DNA of 64,000 nt from Streptomyces sp. CNQ-509. Lineage in GTDB: Bacteria; Actinomycetota; Actinomycetes; Streptomycetales; Streptomycetaceae. Made by a program: the position numbers and the translations under genes. Positions 18,242 through 26,970 of this stretch are shown here, piece by piece. The stretch's first letter is position 1. The number at the start of each line of letters is the position of its first letter. A model generated the notes under the pieces. The model searched no databases. It was not told the origin of the DNA and saw only the letters and a program-made list of their open reading frames with translations. The stretch covers positions 5,749,001-5,813,000 of the forward strand of contig NZ_CP011492.1 in the NCBI RefSeq assembly GCF_001011035.1, written 5' to 3'.

Positions 18242-18344
18242 GGGGTTCCTGTCGAAAGAGACCGAGTGAGGTGATAAGGGGAATCCTAGGGGTGCTGACG
18301 GCGTGTCACAGCGTCAATCCAGGTTTGATCTGGAGAATGTCCGC

Positions 18345-21300
18345 TCAATCGAGTGGTCTGCCACCGGACTGTTTGCCCCCCGACCGGGCCGCGGCGGCGG
18401 CGGGGGCCTTCCCGCCGCCGTCCTTCCCCTTGCTGACCTGGCTGTTCTTGCCCTCTCTGGCGTCCTTGCCGTTCGCCCCCGCGGTGCCGGGGCTCTCGAA
18501 GGACTCCAGGGCTTCGAGGACGTCCTGCACGCGGGAGATCTCCGCGTTGATGTCCTCGCGTCTGCGGGTGATCAACTCCAGCTCGCGGCGGCCCTCGTCG
18601 ACCATCCGCCTGGCCTCGGCGCGCGCCTCGGCCTTCGTCCGCTCGGCCGCGTCGAACGCCTCCGCCTGCTTCTGCTCGGCCTCGTTGAGCAGTCCCTCCG
18701 CCTTCTTCACCGCGGCGATACGGACCTTGCCGGCCTCGCCCTTGGCGTCGGCGAGCATCTGCTGGGCACGCGCCTCGGCCGCGTTGAGCTGCTCGTGAGC
18801 TGCGGCGACGAGCTTGTCGACGCGCTCGCCCGCGGCCTTGGTGGCCTCGGCGGCCTCGCGCCTGGCGCGGTCGTGCAGCGCGTCGGTCTCGGCCTCCGTG
18901 CGGGTACGCAACTCCTCGGCCCGCTCGCGGATCGCGTGGGAGTCCCGGCGGGCCTCCTCCAGCATCCGGTCGGCGTCGGCGCGGGCCTTCTCCACCAGAC
19001 CGCTCGCCTCCGAGGTGGCGTCGCGCACCAGCCGGTCGGACTCCTTGCGGGCGGCGGCGACCATCACGTCGGCCTGCTCCTCGGCCGCCGCGGTGGCCCT
19101 GGTGGCCTCCTCGTGCGCCTTCTCGACCAGCTTGTCGGCCTGTTCCGCGGCCTCCGTGCGGCGCTTCGCGGCATCGCTGCGGGACTCGTCCCGGACCCTT
19201 TCCGCCTCGGTACGCAGGCGTTCGGCTTCTGCTAGCGCGTCGTTGACGGTCGATTCCGCCAACTCCTTGGCGGCGTCGGTCTCTTCCTTGGTCTCCCGGC
19301 GCAGCGTGGCAGCCGCGTGCTCCGCGGCCGACCGCAGGCCCGCGATCTCCTCGTCGGCCTGCGCCCGCAACTCGCTCACGGAGTCCCGCACCTGCCGGGC
19401 GGTCTGCTCGGCCGCGGTCACCAGCTCGCGCGCCCGGCGCTCCGACTCCTCGGTCACCCGGGCGGCTTCGGCCTGCGCCTCCTCGACCCGCTTGCGCGCC
19501 GAGGCCAGCAGCTCCTCGGCCTGCCGGGTGGCCTGCGTACGCTCGCGCTCCGCCTCGCCCCGGGCGGCGGTCAGCATCTCCTCCGCCTCGCGCCGCCGGC
19601 GCGCGGCCTCCTCCTGCGCCGCCGTCAGCGCCTCCTGCGCCTCCGCCGCCAGCCGCTCGGCGGCGGCGGACGCCTCCGAGCGGATCCGGTCCGCCGCCTC
19701 CTGGGCCTCGCGGCGCAGCCGCTCGGACTCGCCGGTGGCGTCCTCGTGCAGCCGCTGGGCGGCGGCCTCGGCCTCGGCGCGGGTCGCGGCCGTCTCCGCG
19801 GCGGCCTCCTCGCGCATCCGGGTCGCCTCGGCCTGCGCCTGCTGCTGGAGCGTACGCAGCCGCTCCGCGGCCTCCGCGCGCAGCCGCTCGGTCTCCTCCG
19901 CGGCCTCCCGGCGGATCCGCTCCGCCTCGCCGCGGGCCGCGGCCAGCGCCTCGTCGGCGGCCGTGACCCGGGCGGCAGCCTCCTGCTGGAGCCGGTCCAG
20001 CTCCGTCTGCACCTCGGCCCGGCGGGCGGCGACGGCCTCGTCGGCCTCGGTACGGGACTTCCGCGCGGCCTCCGCGGCCGCCTCGGTGATCTTCGCGGCC
20101 TGCGCCTCGCCCTCGGCGCGCAGCTCGTCGGCCTCGGTGCGGGCCTTGGCCAGCGCCTCCTCGGCCCGCTCGCGCAGCGTCGCGGCCCGCTCCGCGGCCT
20201 CGCCGCGTACCCGCTCGCCCTCGGCCGTGGCGGCCTCGCGCAGCTCCTCGGCGTCCGTGCCGGCCTTCGCCAGCAGCTCCTCGGCGGACTTCGCCGCCTC
20301 CTCGATCTGCGCGACCGCGTCCCTGCGGGCCTCGCCGCGGATCCGCTCGCCCTCGGCGGTGGCCTCCGCGCGCAACTGCTCGGCCTCGTCCCGCAGCCGC
20401 CGCGCCTCGCCCTGCAGCTCGACCGTCTTGGCCCGGAACTCCTCGGTGTCGTCCTTGGCCGCGCCCTTGAGCTGCTCGGCCGCCGCCGCGGCCTCGTCCC
20501 GCAGCCGCTCGGCCTCGGCCTCCGCCTCCCGGCGGATCCTGTCGGCCTCCTCGCTTGCGGCCGCGGTGGTGTCCTCGGCCTGCTTGGACGCCTTGTTGAG
20601 CACGTCCTCGGCGGTCTTGGCGGCCTTGGCGATGGCGTTCGCGCTGTCCTCCGCGGAGCGCGTACGGGCCGTCTCCTCGGCCTCCGCGATCAGGGCCTCG
20701 GCCTGGGTACGGGCGTCGGCCCGCACCTGCTCGGCCTCCGCCTTGATCGCCTCGGCCTCCTTGGTGGCCTCGCCGACCAGCCGCGCGATCTCGTTGCGCG
20801 TGGTGCGCATCCGCTGGTCCGCGCCCGCCTCGGTCTCGGCGATCTTCTTGGTCGCCGCCTCCTGGGCCTGCGCCACCAGCCGGTCCGCCTCGGTGCGCGC
20901 GGCGCGCAGCGCGGTCTCGGCCTCCGCCAGCTTCTCCTCGGCCCGGCGCTGCGCCTCGGTCGCCTCCCGGCGGGCCTCCTCCGCCTCCCCGGCCGAGGAG
21001 CTGCGCAACTGCTCGGCGTGGGTGGTGGCCTCCTGGGCCTGGGTGGACGCGGCGCTCAGCAGCCGCTCGGCATCGGCGCGGGCGCGCCGCAGCAGGTCGT
21101 CGGCCTCCGCCCGGGCGGCCTCGGCCTCGCTGCCGACCCGCTGGCGGGTCTGCTCCGACTGGCGCTGCGCCTCGGCCCGGGCGGCGGCGATGAGCCGGTC
21201 CGCCTCGGTCCTGGTCTCGTCCATGAGCCGGCGGGCCTGCGCCTCCGTACGGGAGCGCAACTGCTCGGCCCACGCCACGTTCTCGTTGACGTGGGTCTCG

Positions 21301-21719
21301 ACGGTGGTGCGGCGCTCCGCCAGCTCCTCGTCCAGCCGCTGCCGCCGGGCGATCGCCTCGGCGTGCAGGTCCGCCTCCATCCGCGCCTGGCGCTCGGCGT
21401 GCTCCTGGAGCAGCCGCTGCGCCTGGGCGCGCGCCTCGCGCAGCTCGCGCTCGACGTCGGCGCGCAACTGGTCCGCCTGGGCCTGGGCGTTGCGCAGCAA
21501 CTGCTCGGCCTGGTGCGAGGCGCTGTCGAAGGAGGTGCGGGCGCCGAGTCCACGGCGCGCCTCGTGCAGCTTGGCGCGCAACACCTCGACCTGGTAGCCG
21601 AGGTCCTCGGCGTGCTGGACGGCCTTCTCCCGCTCCTTCTTCAGCCGCTCGATCTCGGCCTCGAACTGCGAGAGCCCGTCCATGACGGCGTCAGGCTCGT
21701 AGCGGTCGTAGCCCCGCAC
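18345..21719 (-). CDS. scy: Giant coiled-coil tip-organising protein Scy
   Basis: A 1124-residue rod protein. Residues 15–50 form a canonical coiled coil containing AVQHAEDLGYQVEVLRAKLHEAR. The remainder is a long hendecad-type repeat of Ala, Glu, Arg, Ala-Asp and EAERLR-like units up to about residue 1080, then a Gly/Lys-rich tail. Scy scaffolds the polarisome with DivIVA and FilP and marks new growth sites. Size is below the ~1326 residues I recall for S. coelicolor Scy; repeat number varies. The start is GTG 21719 (RGYDRYE follows), but no strong ribosome-binding site precedes it. The filP gene lies about 100 bp downstream. Confidence 0.93.
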   Translation of the reverse strand: MRGYDRYEPDAVMDGLSQFEAEIERLKKEREKAVQHAEDLGYQVEVLRAKLHEARRGLGARTSFDSASHQAEQLLRNAQAQADQLRADVERELREARAQAQRLLQEHAERQARMEADLHAEAIARRQRLDEELAERRTTVETHVNENVAWAEQLRSRTEAQARRLMDETRTEADRLIAAARAEAQRQSEQTRQRVGSEAEAARAEADDLLRRARADAERLLSAASTQAQEATTHAEQLRSSSAGEAEEARREATEAQRRAEEKLAEAETALRAARTEADRLVAQAQEAATKKIAETEAGADQRMRTTRNEIARLVGEATKEAEAIKAEAEQVRADARTQAEALIAEAEETARTRSAEDSANAIAKAAKTAEDVLNKASKQAEDTTAAASEEADRIRREAEAEAERLRDEAAAAAEQLKGAAKDDTEEFRAKTVELQGEARRLRDEAEQLRAEATAEGERIRGEARRDAVAQIEEAAKSAEELLAKAGTDAEELREAATAEGERVRGEAAERAATLRERAEEALAKARTEADELRAEGEAQAAKITEAAAEAARKSRTEADEAVAARRAEVQTELDRLQQEAAARVTAADEALAAARGEAERIRREAAEETERLRAEAAERLRTLQQQAQAEATRMREEAAAETAATRAEAEAAAQRLHEDATGESERLRREAQEAADRIRSEASAAAERLAAEAQEALTAAQEEAARRRREAEEMLTAARGEAERERTQATRQAEELLASARKRVEEAQAEAARVTEESERRARELVTAAEQTARQVRDSVSELRAQADEEIAGLRSAAEHAAATLRRETKEETDAAKELAESTVNDALAEAERLRTEAERVRDESRSDAAKRRTEAAEQADKLVEKAHEEATRATAAAEEQADVMVAAARKESDRLVRDATSEASGLVEKARADADRMLEEARRDSHAIRERAEELRTRTEAETDALHDRARREAAEATKAAGERVDKLVAAAHEQLNAAEARAQQMLADAKGEAGKVRIAAVKKAEGLLNEAEQKQAEAFDAAERTKAEARAEARRMVDEGRRELELITRRREDINAEISRVQDVLEALESFESPGTAGANGKDAREGKNSQVSKGKDGGGKAPAAAAARSGGKQSGGRPLD

Positions 21720-21826
21720 TGCGCGGTCCCATCCGTCCCCGGGTCGTTTCTGCCTGCTGGCAATGGCGATGACGTGTGCTGCGTCGTGTGCTTTTCGTGT
21801 GCTGGTATCGATGGTGTCAGATGATC

Positions 21827-21851
21827 GGGCCGCCCGGGACGCGGGCGGCCC
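21827..21851. terminator. Hairpin after the epimerase gene
   Basis: Perfect 10-bp arms GGGCCGCCCG and CGGGCGGCCC, 5-nt loop, about 30 bp past the stop of the minus-strand epimerase gene and upstream of scy. Confidence 0.72.
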
Positions 21852-21882
21852 CCTGCACTCTACCGGCCACGGGAATCAAAGG

Positions 21883-22320
21883 TCAGTGTGCGCCCGGGGC
21901 CGATGCCGAAGTGACCAATTCTGTCAGCACGCCGTGGCAGTCCTTGGGGTGCAGGAAGGTGATCCGCGAGCCCATCGAGCCGCGCCGCGGCTCGTCGTAG
22001 AGGACGCGAACGCCCTTGTCACGGATGGCGTCGGCGTCGGCGTCGACGTCCGCGGTGCCGAAGGCGATGTGGTGGACGCCCTCGCCGTTCTTCGCCAGCC
22101 ACTTGCCGACCGCGGAGTTCTCGCGGATGGGTTCGAGCAGTTGCAGGTACGAGGCGCCGCCGTCGGACGTCTCGTTGATCTTCAACATGGCCTCGCGGAC
22201 CCCCTGCTCCTCGTTGACCTCGGTGTGGAACACCTCGAAGCCGTAGGTGGCGCGGTAGAACTCGACGGTGGCGTCCAGGTCATGACAGGCGATTCCGATG
22301 TGGTCGATGCGCGTCAGCAT
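21883..22320 (-). CDS. Methylmalonyl-CoA epimerase
   Basis: A 145-residue vicinal-oxygen-chelate metalloenzyme that interconverts (R)- and (S)-methylmalonyl-CoA. It begins MLTRIDHIGIACHDL (first metal-binding His), has YLQLLEPI, then GEGVHHIAFGTADVD (second His) and ITFLHPKDCHGVLTELV (Glu ligand). ATG 22320 is favoured because GGTGGA lies 8 bp upstream; a GTG two codons earlier is possible. It is divergent from the thiolase gene and near meaB, fitting propionyl-CoA and methylmalonyl-CoA metabolism that supplies polyketide precursors. Confidence 0.95.
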   Translation of the reverse strand: MLTRIDHIGIACHDLDATVEFYRATYGFEVFHTEVNEEQGVREAMLKINETSDGGASYLQLLEPIRENSAVGKWLAKNGEGVHHIAFGTADVDADADAIRDKGVRVLYDEPRRGSMGSRITFLHPKDCHGVLTELVTSASAPGAH

Positions 22321-22452
22321 GCGCACAGTCCACCGCCGCCGGGAAGGTTACGCAACGTGCGCACGGTCACACCGAACGGACCGTGACCCGGGCGCGAACC
22401 GCTCAGTACGCTGAAGTTAACCCTCATTCACTCCTCCCCGAAGGGGACGCGC

Positions 22453-23661
22453 ATGACCGGCAGCGGCACTTCAGGCACCACGTCCGTGATCGTCGCGGGC
22501 GCCCGTACCCCCATGGGGCGCCTCCTCGGCTCCCTGCGGGCCTTCTCCGGCGCGGATCTCGGCGGCTTCGCCATCGAGGCGGCCCTGGCGCGTGCGGGCG
22601 TCGCGGCCGACCAGGTGGAATACGTGATCATGGGGCAGGTGCTCCAGGCCGGGGCCGGGCAGATCCCGGCGCGGCAGGCCGCGGTGAAGGCGGGCATCCC
22701 GATGACCGTGCCCGCGCTGACCGTGAACAAGGTCTGCCTCTCCGGGCTCGACGCCATCGCCCTGGCCGACCAGCTCATCCGCGCCGGCGAGTTCGACATC
22801 GTCGTCGCCGGCGGCCAGGAGTCCATGACCAACGCCCCGCACGTGCTGCCGAAGTCCCGCGAGGGCGTGAAGTACGGCGCCCTGCAGATGCTCGACTCCA
22901 TGGCGCACGACGGGCTCACCGACTCCTTCGAGGGCATCGCCATGGGCGAGTCCACCGAGAAGCACAACGCCCGCCTCGGCATCGCCCGCGAGCCGCAGGA
23001 CGCCTTCGCCGCCGCCTCCCACCAGCGGGCCGCCGCCGCGCGGGAGCGCGGGATCTTCGCCGAGGAGATCACCCCGGTCGAGCTGCCCGCGCGCCGGGGT
23101 GCGGCCGTCGTCGTCGACACCGACGAGGGCATCCGCCCGGACACCACCGCCGAGGGCCTGGCCAAGCTGCGCCCCGCCTTCGCGCCCGACGGCACGATCA
23201 CCGCGGGCACCGCCTCGCAGATCTCCGACGGCGCCGCCGCCGTGGTCGTCATGAGCCGCGCCAAGGCCGAGGAGCTGGGGCTGACCTGGCTGGCCGAGAT
23301 CGGCGCCCACGGGAACGTGGCGGGCCCGGACAACTCCCTGCAGTCCCAGCCCTCGAACGCCATCCTGCACGCGCTGAAGAAGGAGGGCATCGACGTCGGC
23401 GACCTCGACCTCATCGAGATCAACGAGGCATTCGCCGCCGTCGCCGTGCAGTCCATGAAGGACCTCGGCGTCACCCCCGAAAAGGTGAACGTCAACGGCG
23501 GCGCCATCGCGCTGGGTCACCCGATCGGGATGTCCGGCGCCCGGCTCGTCCTCCACCTCGCCCTCGAACTGAAGCGCCGCGGGGGCGGCACCGGCGCCGC
23601 CGCCCTCTGCGGCGGCGGCGGCCAGGGCGACGCGCTGGTGGTGCGGGTCCCGCGGGCCTGA
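22453..23661 (+). CDS. Acetyl-CoA C-acetyltransferase (thiolase)
   Basis: A 402-residue biosynthetic-type thiolase that condenses two acetyl-CoA to acetoacetyl-CoA or runs in reverse. The nucleophile is Cys95 in NKVCLSGLDAI. NEAFAAV lies near 343, GGAIALGHPIGMSGAR (catalytic His) near 359–374 and ALCGGGGQGDA (second Cys) near 387. The length is normal. ATG 22453 is 132 bp from the divergent epimerase gene. With the dehydrogenase at 8.3 kb it could form a route from acetyl-CoA to hydroxybutyryl-CoA. A hairpin terminator follows, so meaB probably has its own promoter. Confidence 0.96.
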   Translation: MTGSGTSGTTSVIVAGARTPMGRLLGSLRAFSGADLGGFAIEAALARAGVAADQVEYVIMGQVLQAGAGQIPARQAAVKAGIPMTVPALTVNKVCLSGLDAIALADQLIRAGEFDIVVAGGQESMTNAPHVLPKSREGVKYGALQMLDSMAHDGLTDSFEGIAMGESTEKHNARLGIAREPQDAFAAASHQRAAAARERGIFAEEITPVELPARRGAAVVVDTDEGIRPDTTAEGLAKLRPAFAPDGTITAGTASQISDGAAAVVVMSRAKAEELGLTWLAEIGAHGNVAGPDNSLQSQPSNAILHALKKEGIDVGDLDLIEINEAFAAVAVQSMKDLGVTPEKVNVNGGAIALGHPIGMSGARLVLHLALELKRRGGGTGAAALCGGGGQGDALVVRVPRA

Positions 23662-23684
23662 GGCCCGGCGCCACGGGCGCGGCG

Positions 23685-23710
23685 GCCCCGGTCCGTACGG
23701 TGACCGGGGC
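23685..23710. terminator. Hairpin between the thiolase gene and meaB
   Basis: Perfect 9-bp arms GCCCCGGTC and GACCGGGGC, loop CGTACGGT, 24 bp past the thiolase stop on the same strand. Confidence 0.6.
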
Positions 23711-23761
23711 AGGGGAGGGGCCGGGGAGCAGGCCCCGCACGGACGCAAGGAGCGATCACAC

Positions 23762-24724
23762 ATGCCAGCCGCAGACGTAGCCGCGCTCGTGGCCGCCGCC
23801 CGCGAGGGCGGCCCGCGGGCCGTCGCCCGGCTCATCACCCTGGTCGAGGGCGCGTCGCCGCACCTGCGGGAGGTGATGGCCGCCCTCGCCCCGCTGGCCG
23901 GCCGCGCCTACGTCGTCGGGCTCACCGGAGCGCCCGGCGTCGGCAAGTCCACGTCCACCTCCGCCCTGGTCACCGCGTACCGCAGGCGCGGCAAGCGGGT
24001 CGGCGTGCTGGCCGTCGACCCCTCCTCGCCGTTCTCCGGCGGGGCGCTGCTCGGCGACCGGGTGCGGATGGGCGTGCACGCCTCCGACCCCGGCGTCTAC
24101 ATCCGCTCCATGGCCACCCGCGGCCACCTCGGCGGGCTCGCCTGGTCCGCGCCGCAGGCGATCCGCGTGCTGGACGCCGCCGGCTGCGACGTGGTGCTGG
24201 TGGAGACCGTCGGCGTCGGGCAGTCGGAGGTGGACATCGCCGGGCAGGCCGACACCTGCGTGGTGCTGCTGGCGCCCGGCATGGGCGACGGCATCCAGGC
24301 GGCCAAGGCCGGGATCCTGGAGATCGGCGACGTGTACGTGGTCAACAAGGCCGACCGCGACGGCGCCGACGCCACCGCCCGCGAGCTGAACCACATGCTC
24401 GGCCTCGGCGAGGCCCGCGCCCCCGGCGACTGGCGCCCGCCCATCGTCAAGACCGTCGCCGCCCGCGACGAGGGCACCGACGAGGTCGTCGAGGCGCTGG
24501 AGAAGCACCGGGCCTGGATGGAGGAGCACGGCGTGCTGGCCGCGCGCCGGCTGCGGCGGGCGGCGGGGGAGGTCGAGACGATCGCGGTCACGGCGCTGCG
24601 CGAACGGATCGCCGACCTGCACGGCGACCGGCGGCTGTCGGCGCTCGCCGAGCGGATCACCGCGGGTGAGCTGGATCCGTACGCCGCCGCCGACGAACTG
24701 CTGGAGGGCCTCACCGGCGGCTGA
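23762..24724 (+). CDS. meaB: MeaB, GTPase chaperone of a B12-dependent acyl-CoA mutase
   Basis: A 320-residue G3E-family P-loop GTPase that gates adenosylcobalamin loading and protects the mutase from inactivation. GLTGAPGVGKST is at 53–64, the VLAVDPSSPFSGGALLGDRVRM block near 82–103, ETVGVGQSE near 144–152 (switch region), and NKAD near 188–191 for guanine specificity. The C-terminal dimerisation helices run to GELDPY near 306. Likely clients are the IcmA-type mutase at 37.6 kb and methylmalonyl-CoA mutase elsewhere. A strong hairpin follows the gene. Confidence 0.95.
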   Translation: MPAADVAALVAAAREGGPRAVARLITLVEGASPHLREVMAALAPLAGRAYVVGLTGAPGVGKSTSTSALVTAYRRRGKRVGVLAVDPSSPFSGGALLGDRVRMGVHASDPGVYIRSMATRGHLGGLAWSAPQAIRVLDAAGCDVVLVETVGVGQSEVDIAGQADTCVVLLAPGMGDGIQAAKAGILEIGDVYVVNKADRDGADATARELNHMLGLGEARAPGDWRPPIVKTVAARDEGTDEVVEALEKHRAWMEEHGVLAARRLRRAAGEVETIAVTALRERIADLHGDRRLSALAERITAGELDPYAAADELLEGLTGG

Positions 24725-24740
24725 CGGTGCGGGGTCCTCC

Positions 24741-24780
24741 GGGGCGCGTACGGACCGGGCCTCCGGTCCGTACGCGCCCC
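24741..24780. terminator. Strong bidirectional terminator after meaB
   Basis: Perfect 18-bp inverted repeat (24741–24758 and 24763–24780) with loop GCCT, in the 66-bp gap between convergent meaB and the AIM24 gene. It is the longest perfect stem in this part of the window. Confidence 0.88.
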
Positions 24781-24790
24781 GCCGCCTCCG

Positions 24791-25507
24791 CTACCTGCCG
24801 TACGCCGCAGGCGTGCCGCCCGGCACGCCCTGCTGATGCGGCACGGCACCCGTCGCCAGCCCGGCCTGCATCGTCTCGGTCGACTGCAGCAGCACCTGCC
24901 CGGCGCCCGTGAACTGGAACTGGTGCTCCTCGCCGGACGCGCCGCCGATGCCGGTCATCGCCCGGATCCCGCCGAGGAGGCCCTGCATGTACCCGTGGTC
25001 GTAGTGGTGGCACGGCGACGGGCAGTCGGCCCACCCCACCAGCGCCTGCGGGTCCACCCGGATCGGCGGCTCGACGAAGACGACGGCGCCGTTGGAGACG
25101 GCGACGAACTTGCCCGTGCCGATCAGCGTCAGGAAGCCCGGCACGATGGACTGCTTCAGCTCCAGACCCGGCTCGAAGGCGAGCAGGTTCCCGGAGCGGA
25201 TGGTGAGGTTGCCGTCGTCCAGGTCGAAGGAGTTGACGTCGAACGCCCGGTCCGCGAGCACCATCACGCCGCTGCCCCGCGCCACCACCCAGTCCGCGGC
25301 GTGCAGCGGCGAGTGGAAGCTCCCGGCCACCAGCCCGTCGAACGCCCCGTGGCCGACGCCCTCGAAGGAGATCTGCCCGTAGTAGGCGATCATCTTCCCC
25401 TTCTGCAGGAACCACTGCCCGTCGAGCGCGACGCTGAAGGCGTACGGGTGGACGTTGTCGTTGCGCGGCAACGTGTTCATGTCATGGACGACGGGTCCGG
25501 CGGTCAT
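24791..25507 (-). CDS. AIM24-family protein, third gene of a split cluster
   Basis: A 238-residue AIM24/TerD-like β-barrel protein (RmlC-type fold). It has the family pattern of repeated short β-strands: LNVHPYAF region, GKMIAYYGQ, NSFDLDDGNLTIRSGNLLAFEP near 97–118, GFLTLIGTGKFVAV, VDPQALVGW and a C-terminal QFQFTGAGQVLLQS. Bacterial members have no settled function. ATG 25507 has GGAGGT 5 bp upstream. Everything further upstream is TnpB-element DNA, so the gene is separated from its two paralogues, and the ribbon-helix-helix gene is now its immediate upstream neighbour on the same strand. Confidence 0.88.
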   Translation of the reverse strand: MTAGPVVHDMNTLPRNDNVHPYAFSVALDGQWFLQKGKMIAYYGQISFEGVGHGAFDGLVAGSFHSPLHAADWVVARGSGVMVLADRAFDVNSFDLDDGNLTIRSGNLLAFEPGLELKQSIVPGFLTLIGTGKFVAVSNGAVVFVEPPIRVDPQALVGWADCPSPCHHYDHGYMQGLLGGIRAMTGIGGASGEEHQFQFTGAGQVLLQSTETMQAGLATGAVPHQQGVPGGTPAAYGR

Positions 25508-25525
25508 CTGACACCTCCGAGGATG

Positions 25526-25545
25526 CCCCAGCCTTTGCACTGGGG
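25526..25545. other. Left-end hairpin of the TnpB element
   Basis: CCCCAG and CTGGGG arms around CCTTTGCA, close to the inferred left boundary. Subterminal imperfect hairpins are the transposase recognition structures of IS200/IS605 elements. GAGGATG occurs here just outside the stem (25519–25525) and again at the right end (27000–27005 region). Confidence 0.6.
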
Positions 25546-25591
25546 AGGAATCGGACTCCTGCGCAGCAGGGCAGGGGTGGCCGAATCGTGC

Positions 25592-25750
25592 TCAGGACGA
25601 TCCGGCGTCTCCACTCGCGGGGCCGAGCGTGATCTCAAGCAGGTGGACGATCTCGGAGTTGAGGGATCTCCGGTCCGTGCGCGCCTGCTCAACAAGGCGC
25701 TCATGCAGGTCTTTCGGTAGGCGGAGCGAGATCCGCTTCTCATTGTCCAC
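25592..25750 (-). CDS. Arc/MetJ-type ribbon-helix-helix protein carried by the TnpB element
   Basis: 52 residues from GTG 25750. KRISLRLP forms the β-strand, KDLHERLVEQARTDRRS helix A and LNSEIVHLLEITL helix B, a complete RHH DNA-binding fold, followed by a short GPASGDAGSS tail. An alternative ATG at 25774 would add eight residues and overlap tnpB. The gap to the divergent tnpB start is only 14 bp and contains TAGAAT, so one operator could cover both starts; autoregulation of the element is a reasonable inference. RHH proteins of this size are typical repressors or antitoxins. No toxin partner is seen. Confidence 0.75.
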   Translation of the reverse strand: MDNEKRISLRLPKDLHERLVEQARTDRRSLNSEIVHLLEITLGPASGDAGSS

Positions 25751-25764
25751 GCTAGAATGATGCC

Positions 25765-26970
25765 ATGGCGACATCGTGGCAGCAGCGGGACGGTGCCGGA
25801 TACGCCCGGTACACCTACCGGCTGCGCGTGTCGTCGTCCGCCCGCGCCGCTCTGACGGGGGAGTGGGCCCGGTGCCGGTGGGTCTGGAACGAATGCGTGG
25901 CCCGTTCCAGAAAGGCGCACGCCGAGGGTGACAAGTGCGGGCCCGCCCGGCTGGACAAGATGCTGACCGAGGCCCGCTCCACCATGGAGTGGCTGAGCGC
26001 CGGCTCCTCTGTGCCGCAGCAGCAGACCATCCGCGACTTCGGTAAGTCCCGTGCCAAGGCCCTGAAGGACATCAAGGCCGGCATCCCGGTGCGGCGGCGG
26101 TCCGGCATGCCGAGAATCAAACGGAAGCGTGACGCGCTGCCCAGCCTCAACTACACCAGGCGCGGCTTCCGCCTCAAGGACGGGCGTCTGCACCTCGCCG
26201 GGAACATTGTCCTGACCGTGGTGTGGTCCCGTGAACTGCCTGCCGAGCCGTCGTCGGTGCGCGTCTACCGGAACGCGGTGGGGCACTGGCACTGCTCGTT
26301 CGTCGTCCCCGCCGCAGTGGTGCCCTTGCCCGCGACGGGCGCGGTGATCGGCATCGACTGGGGTGTGAAGCAGATTGCCACCACGACCTCCGACGACTAC
26401 GACCTTCCCCATCCCGGGCATGGGAAGAACGCCGCGCACCGACTTGCCCGCTACCAGCGGATGATGGCCCGCCGTCGCCCCGGAAGGGGCCGGGCCGCCT
26501 CCAACGGTTACCGCCAGGCGCAGCGGCAGGCAGCCAAGCTGCACGAGAAGGTAGCCCGGCAGCGGCAGGACACTGCCCGCAAGTGGGCGAAGAAAGTCGT
26601 GGCGGATCACGATGCGATCGCCGTGGAGGACTTCCGGCCCAGGTTCCTCGCGAAGTCGACCATGGCACGCAAGGCGGCTGATGCCGCCGTCGGCGCCGCC
26701 AAGAAAGCCCTGATCGAGATGGGCCGCAAGTACGGGCGGGACGTCCGCCTCGTACACCCCGCGCACACCACCATGGACTGCGCGTCGTGCGGAGCGAGAA
26801 CCAAGCACGCACTTCCTCTTTCGGAACGCACCTACACCTGCACCACGTGCGGAGCCCTCTGTCCCAGGGACAAGAACTCCGCCCGCGTGATGCTGCTCCG
26901 GGCTGGTCTCAACCCGGCTGGTGCCGACGGCGTAAGACCCACGGGGGCGCCGCCCCTGGAGGCAGCCTGA
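25765..26970 (+). CDS. tnpB: TnpB, RNA-guided nuclease of an IS200/IS605-like element
   Basis: A 401-residue TnpB (ancestor-type Cas12 nuclease) with an intact RuvC site: Asp198 in GIDWG, Glu288 in IAVEDF and Asp369 in CPRDKNSAR. The zinc finger has CASC at 339–342 and CTTC at 359–362. The N-terminal half has the usual helical WED/REC-like region (RWVWNECVARSRKA near 39–52). Such proteins use an ωRNA made from the element's 3′ end to cut DNA next to a short target-adjacent motif, favouring element retention. ATG 25765 has no clear ribosome-binding site; TAGAAT 7–12 bp upstream suggests a near-leaderless transcript. No stop or frameshift, so it may be active. Confidence 0.93.
   Translation: MATSWQQRDGAGYARYTYRLRVSSSARAALTGEWARCRWVWNECVARSRKAHAEGDKCGPARLDKMLTEARSTMEWLSAGSSVPQQQTIRDFGKSRAKALKDIKAGIPVRRRSGMPRIKRKRDALPSLNYTRRGFRLKDGRLHLAGNIVLTVVWSRELPAEPSSVRVYRNAVGHWHCSFVVPAAVVPLPATGAVIGIDWGVKQIATTTSDDYDLPHPGHGKNAAHRLARYQRMMARRRPGRGRAASNGYRQAQRQAAKLHEKVARQRQDTARKWAKKVVADHDAIAVEDFRPRFLAKSTMARKAADAAVGAAKKALIEMGRKYGRDVRLVHPAHTTMDCASCGARTKHALPLSERTYTCTTCGALCPRDKNSARVMLLRAGLNPAGADGVRPTGAPPLEAA

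Noticed and set aside
18814..21597. 927-codon plus-strand open frame opposite scy
   Set aside because: Ser/Ala/Arg-only complement of the coiled-coil repeat; no independent evidence.
25592..25774. RHH ORF as an antitoxin of a toxin–antitoxin pair
   Set aside because: The only adjacent candidate is tnpB, a nuclease gene of normal element type; no small toxin ORF is present. A repressor role is preferred.
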